From Lucifuga dentata (taxonomy: Eukaryota; Chordata; Actinopteri; Ophidiiformes; Bythitidae), in assembly GCA_014773175.1 (NCBI GenBank), contig VXCM01000282.1, forward strand, positions 434,001 to 498,000: DNA of 64,000 nt, in the 5' to 3' direction. A program made the translations under genes and the position numbers. Shown here in pieces: positions 60,701-64,000 of this stretch. The notes under the pieces were generated by a model, which did no database searches, was not told the origin of the DNA, and was given only the letters and a program-made list of their open reading frames with translations. Every line of letters begins with the position of its first letter. Positions within the stretch are counted from its first letter, which is position 1.

Positions 60701-62706
60701 ACATGGCACAAGCTCAACACCATTGAAAAAGAAGTCTGCTTGCCTCCCTTATTTGTTGAACAAAACAAAAAAACTTGTTTGAAGGAGAAGGAATGTGAGT
60801 TATTTTACTTTAATGAATAGAAGCCAGCATGAGGGGAAAAAAAGGATTATTTTGGGGTAGAAAAGTGGTGACGATGTCTGTGACTTTGGGTATGAAAAAA
60901 CTGACGCAGGTTTCTGGCAAATGAAAATAAAAGCAGCATTTGCCTTCATTTTCATCTGGGCAGAAATCTGTCAGTGGGTGAACTGTGGTATTCCTTTATT
61001 TGAGAAGTTATACAGTAGAAGACAGGAATCTGGTGGGAGGTGGAGGACTGCCTTTCCACCTATTCCTCCATCCTGACTGGGGCTTGGCATGGACCCAGAT
61101 GGGGGGGGGNGGTTTAGAGTGTCAGGCCTGAGGTATGCCTGGAGGAGTGGGAGAATTCCCCTGTGGATTTAAACTGAGGCATGGTGAGATATGGCTGCAG
61201 TCCAGGATTCATTAGAAAGAACACTGCCCTCCTACGGAGAGATGCACGTCGGCCTGCTGTAATGCTGATGTCCATTTGAGCCTAATGGAGAATAAATGTT
61301 CTTTCACACTCAGCCGGCAGCTGCAGGAGTGTCCCAGTTCTCTGCAGACACGCTGCAAAAGGCCAGTGGCTCTTAGCAATAACAGTGTTTTATCTTTTAT
61401 AGGCCTGATCTTGGACCTGTCGAACTTCCTGGCAGAAACAGAAACAGAAATTCCATGATTGCCTTGGGCCAGCAGAGCAAATTGGACTTTCCGTGGCTAC
61501 AATAAGCATACAGGTAATAGATACTAAGTCTCACCTTTGCTGACCAGTGCCTGTGCTTAAATGAAATTGTTTCTACTCAGATATTACTGTATATCCCCAT
61601 GCACACAAAAATTATGAAGATACTGTTCACTGATGTTTACAGTAAATAAGGTCATCTGGCAGTGGGGACAGCTCAGAATATGCTTCTGGTATCTTAAACT
61701 TCAGGGAAAATGCAGATGAAATGCTAATTTATTGATAGAGTTCATACAGTTCATCTGTGTAAGTAAATAATAAACAACACAAAATGTTATTTTTAGTCTG
61801 ATTTTTAACTCAACTTTTTATATTTTGGATTTTTATTTCATCCAAATTTCACCCCATTTTTTTTTTTAAATATTCAATATAAGCAGAAAATTGTATTGAT
61901 GTTTGAAAATGAAAACCAAATATTATGAGTCCTTCCTTCCATATGCATTCACATCAGGAGTTTGTGGTTTCATGATGGCAGACTTTTCACAAATTCAACC
62001 AATTCCCACAGCATTCGAAAGAACATGCAATTCAGTGGTCAAATCAGATTAATTAAACAAATTTCAGAAATCATTACTTTTTTCCATGTAAAATTATTGA
62101 TTTCAGGACCCCTGTTACAAGCCAGAGCAAATGCCATTAAACCTCAGCCACAACAAACCATCTTTCTTGCAAAAATGAAGTTGTATTGTCAGGGAAAGGT
62201 TAATACAGACAGTGTGTCCTTGTTGAAGGCAAATGCTTACACACACATCCACCGCCTCGACTCCCACACCCACTCTGCACGAAAGGAACACCACACTACT
62301 TGATATACTGGCACTGAATGCAGCCTTATTAATGAAGAATAGCTGCATATGCATACAATTCATAGGAGACTGTGTTTTAAATTTTGTTTAAAAGCTTCAC
62401 CACCTCATCCCAAGTTAAGCTGCTGTTCGCAAAACACAGCAGACAGACATACATGCAGGTATTAACCGAAATATAGAACTTTCACAGTAGAGACGGAGAA
62501 CATTTCACTGCTGTGCACGTTCCTGTTCATGCATTTCCTGGAGTTCCTCACAGAGGTGAAGAGCCAACATGTTTCTATACTCTGCCCTTCATGAGAACCT
62601 TTGTCTCCTACCCAGATATGAACCAGATGGCTTCAAGTGGAAAAAGGAGGACACCATGAAGTTGCACAGAAAGATGATTCAGGACTGGAAAATAAACTGG
62701 AGATGA
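34053..62706 (+). CDS. uncharacterised Ser/Glu-rich coiled-coil protein, seven exons
   Basis: Exons 34053-34131, 44366-45192, 51621-51782, 55833-55995, 58486-58613, 60179-60300 and 62616-62706 have GT/AG borders and compatible phases (1,0,0,1,0,2) and sum to 1,572 nt, 523 residues. The N-terminus is basic (MSVKRKKAGLVISWQKS) with no signal peptide; no membrane segment is seen. Exon 2 (residues 27-302) encodes a low-complexity acidic/Ser region, probably disordered, with phosphorylatable motifs such as SEDSGVELP and KSATSDSLEEYMDE. Exon 3 has a short amphipathic coiled coil (about 315-346, YLEHICQLLEKIGQLQETNL). Exon 4 begins with a Cys-containing DFFRQHCSCG. The C-terminal 70 residues are basic and Trp-rich (ENYTWGRVKDLVRKTKLR, FKWKK, QDWKINWR*), the most domain-like part. 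A tentative resemblance is to the vertebrate C8orf58/DUF4657 family; I could not verify it. Function unknown, probably intracellular. Confidence 0.85.
36294..36322. repeat. (TTTA)n microsatellite
   Basis: About seven TTTA units within intron 1 of the third gene. Confidence 0.85.
37814..38065. repeat. short palindrome and tandem repeat
   Basis: GTGGTCAGT (37818) and ACCACTGACCAC (37830-37841) form an inverted pair. Further on, CCTCCCAAAACCT is repeated (near 38012 and 38033). No wider element was delimited. Confidence 0.5.
41398..41560. mobile_element. half copy of the TTAA-flanked palindromic element
   Basis: TTAA at 41398-41401 is followed by AGGACCATACCTGTGAATTT, AGCCCAATAATACAACC, GCATGCATGTTACATTACTG and TTTCCAAAATATAAAACTGT, matching one arm of the full copies. 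The opposite arm is absent. Confidence 0.7.
47775..47843. repeat. (GT)n then T-run with N
   Basis: About 23 GT units end at an N (47822), followed by about 21 T. Confidence 0.9.
48772..48796. repeat. (GT)n microsatellite
   Basis: A short GT run with one interruption (GTATG), intron 2 of the third gene. Confidence 0.8.
50006..50566. mobile_element. full palindromic non-autonomous DNA element, TTAA-flanked
   Basis: TTAA occurs at 50006-50009 and again at 50563-50566. The left end AAGAACATGCCGGCGATTGT and the complement of the right end (AGGACCATACCAGCGATTGT) are inverted copies, and similarity continues inward for well over 100 bp (CTGACAACCATTTCCCAAAA on the left, its inverted counterpart near 50480-50510). 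There is no coding capacity. TTAA target use is characteristic of piggyBac transposons. Inserted in intron 2 of the third gene. Confidence 0.75.
52085..52132. repeat. (CT)n(AT)n compound microsatellite
   Basis: About 13 CT units pass directly into about 11 AT units, intron 3 of the third gene. Confidence 0.9.
54756..54793. repeat. (GT)n microsatellite
   Basis: About 19 uninterrupted GT units, intron 3 of the third gene. Confidence 0.9.
56139..56714. mobile_element. full palindromic non-autonomous DNA element, TTAA-flanked
   Basis: TTAA at 56139-56142 and 56711-56714 bracket a 568 bp element. The left end AGGAGCATAGCGGTGATTTT and the complement of the right end (AGGACATACCAGTGATTTTG) are inverted copies. 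Long internal arms share TTTGAGCCCAATAAATAC, CATGTTACATTACTGCCAAC and their inverted counterparts (TGGTTGGCAGTAATGCAACA, AGTATTTATTGGGCTCAA). No open frame of note. It is the best-preserved copy of the family in the window and lies in intron 4 of the third gene, 145 bp after exon 4. Confidence 0.8.
57100..57260. other. CpG-containing, higher-complexity island in intron 4
   Basis: This stretch (GCTCACGTTGCCGGAGGCCT, GTCCCGCGGGG, CTCGAGCGGGAC, CTCATGACGGG) has many more CpG and GC bases than the sequence around it and no repeat structure. GTCCCGCGGGG contains a CCCGCGGG palindrome, and ATGTCCCGTGG repeats the GTCCCG motif. It has no open frame that fits an exon. A regulatory or conserved element is one possibility; a small decayed repeat is another. 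Confidence 0.3.
59512..59549. repeat. (TAATA)n microsatellite
   Basis: About seven 5-base units in intron 5 of the third gene. Confidence 0.85.
59773..60022. mobile_element. 250 bp foldback element with arms of about 70 bp
   Basis: GTGTTAATTTCGTCAGCTGT at 59773 is mirrored by the complement of the segment ending GACGAAATTAACAC at 60022. The arms (59773-59843 and 59950-60022) keep GATTCAAAGTCCTGTGAG in inverted orientation. The core holds divergent tandem GACTAAAAT units. There is no coding potential. It lies in intron 5 of the third gene, 156 bp before the exon 6 start. Superfamily is not determined; no clear target-site duplication flanks the arms. Confidence 0.8.
60301..62615. other. intron 6 of the third gene
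   Basis: No gene seen. A G-run with an N lies at 61101-61112. A segment at 61040-61450 is less AT-rich and includes a frame of 60 codons without splice support. The rest is AT-rich. Confidence 0.55.
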
Positions 62707-63843
62707 GAGTGAAGGGAACAAAGAAAATGAGACATATGGTATGAGGAATGATAATGCTGCACGTAAGGGAAAATCGGTGTGTTTATTCACTGGCTGTATA
62801 TTGCAGGGTGCATAGACCTGGGACATATTTTAAAGTGTATTACACATAGCCTTTCTCAGTTGCTGATGCTATTTAGTACAGGTTTCCATTACAGTGCAGC
62901 AAAGCAAATATAAACTGTAACAATCCAACTAATGTGAACCTGTGGCTTTTTTATTTTGTACGATGTAAATATGTTACAGACAAATGGCAGCCTGCACTGT
63001 ATAAGCTGAATATGTGTTATGTGTTTGGTGCTGGATAACTTGAGTGTGTGTGGAGTTCATGCAGAGATAAACTGTATGAAGAGTGCAGGAGATGATGCCT
63101 GCTTAGTTCTAGTTCTGTGGACAATACATCATGTTAACGAATGAGTTAAAGATAACGTTTTTGGTAAAAACCACTGCAGCCTGACATAGGATCTTATGTA
63201 ACATTTATGAAACGTTAAGTCTGTTTTCACTTTTCGCCACAGATGAAAATTCTCTTCCATCAAACAGCAGGCTGCTGAAACATTTACTTTTTAAATTTTC
63301 CACCCATAAACATTAATGGTAGGAGGTTGCAGAAAAGCATCAATCTCTTGATATTACTGGAATATATATTACTGGTATATTTCATGTCATGTGCTTTTAT
63401 GTGGACATACAAGGCAAAGATTATGTTTGACAAGTTAAGCGCTGTGATTTATGTTCTTGTTGCATCACTGACGTTCTCTTGTCTTGTTCCAGAGAAGAGA
63501 ACTTAGAAAAATCTAAGGTCAAACAATAATCTTGTATTACTTGGTCTCAGCATGTAATCCCTCAGTAATATTGTTCTTGTAATATGATTACAAGAGATAC
63601 TTGTACATTTTACTCTAAAAATAATAAAATCAATATACTTATACAGTGCTATATTGTAATCCTCTTACTGCCTCAATAGTCAGTAAAATAAGTAGTATAT
63701 GATCATTTTTTTAAGGCTACAAGAACTGTTTGTATATAAATAATATCTGATGTTTATCAGTTTGAGGCAACTGCATCTGTATATGTATTGTATGTATCAC
63801 TATGCACATTGTATCAATATTCAAATTTATTTTTCAAAATAAA
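62707..63843 (+). other. 3' UTR of the third gene
   Basis: AT-rich sequence after the TGA at 62704-62706. Two AATAAA signals occur at 63623-63628 and 63838-63843; the second is followed by TTAAATCAA and would give a 3' UTR of about 1.15 kb. Which is used cannot be told from sequence. Confidence 0.5.
63838..63843 (+). terminator. candidate distal poly(A) signal of the third gene
   Basis: Canonical AATAAA preceded by a T-rich stretch; the proximal alternative is at 63623. Confidence 0.45.
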
Positions 63844-64000
63844 GTTAAATCAATTTAAGATATTTTCTGACTTACGACTTTGTTAATAGTATAAACACAC
63901 AGTGAACTTCTACAAAAATCCAGCAGAGGGCAGCAGCAAGTCACCTAGAAGACACACATCTGGGCATAAACCAGCTTTCAACATTTCCTAATTCAGCACT
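63844..64000. other. flank after the third gene
   Basis: No gene visible. CAGCAGAGGGCAGCAGCAAG at 63922-63941 has a CAGAGGGCAG core like those found in fish short repeats and in CTCF sites. Confidence 0.35.

Noticed and set aside
1..64000. CRISPR arrays, operons, phage or integron features, tRNA or rRNA genes
   Set aside because: Nothing in the window has the repeat-spacer layout, cloverleaf boxes or ribosomal motifs; the microsatellites are simple eukaryotic repeats.

Overview
This is a piece of vertebrate nuclear genome, almost certainly from a ray-finned (teleost) fish. The genes are split by GT/AG introns, the base composition is AT-rich, CA/GT microsatellites are abundant, and the repeats are small palindromic DNA transposons of the kind common in teleosts. 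The two recognisable proteins are vertebrate families. Single N characters mark 11 points of a draft assembly, nearly all inside homopolymers or microsatellites.

Layout, all genes on the + strand: (1) 1260-2836, a two-exon gene for CALHM2, a four-helix large-pore channel subunit. (2) 3927-21120, the complete ncapd3 gene for the HEAT-repeat subunit D3 of condensin II. I resolved 35 coding exons that splice in frame to 1,380 codons plus a stop. (3) 21121-33780, a 3' UTR followed by about 12 kb with no convincing gene, but with two exon-like segments that I cannot assign. (4) 34053-62706, a seven-exon gene for a 523-residue Ser/Glu-rich protein with a short coiled coil and a basic, Trp-containing C-terminus; I do not recognise it with confidence. 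It has a 10.2 kb first intron, and a 3' UTR reaching about 63.86 kb.

The three genes have no evident shared pathway: a membrane channel, a chromosome-condensation factor and an uncharacterised, probably intracellular, protein. Their order looks like synteny, not functional clustering.

The non-coding sequence holds several layers of structure. There is a piggyBac-like (TTAA-flanked) palindromic element present as two full copies and two half copies. There are two other foldback elements. A CG/CA alternating tract lies about 170 bp before the ncapd3 start codon. A 24-25 bp hairpin lies in the ncapd3 3' UTR, several perfect hairpins lie in ncapd3 introns, and a roughly 63 bp direct duplication across an N covers an ncapd3 splice donor. 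I found no operon, CRISPR array, rRNA, tRNA or intact autonomous transposon. No clearly novel system is visible; the best leads are the uncharacterised third gene and the orphan exon-like segments.
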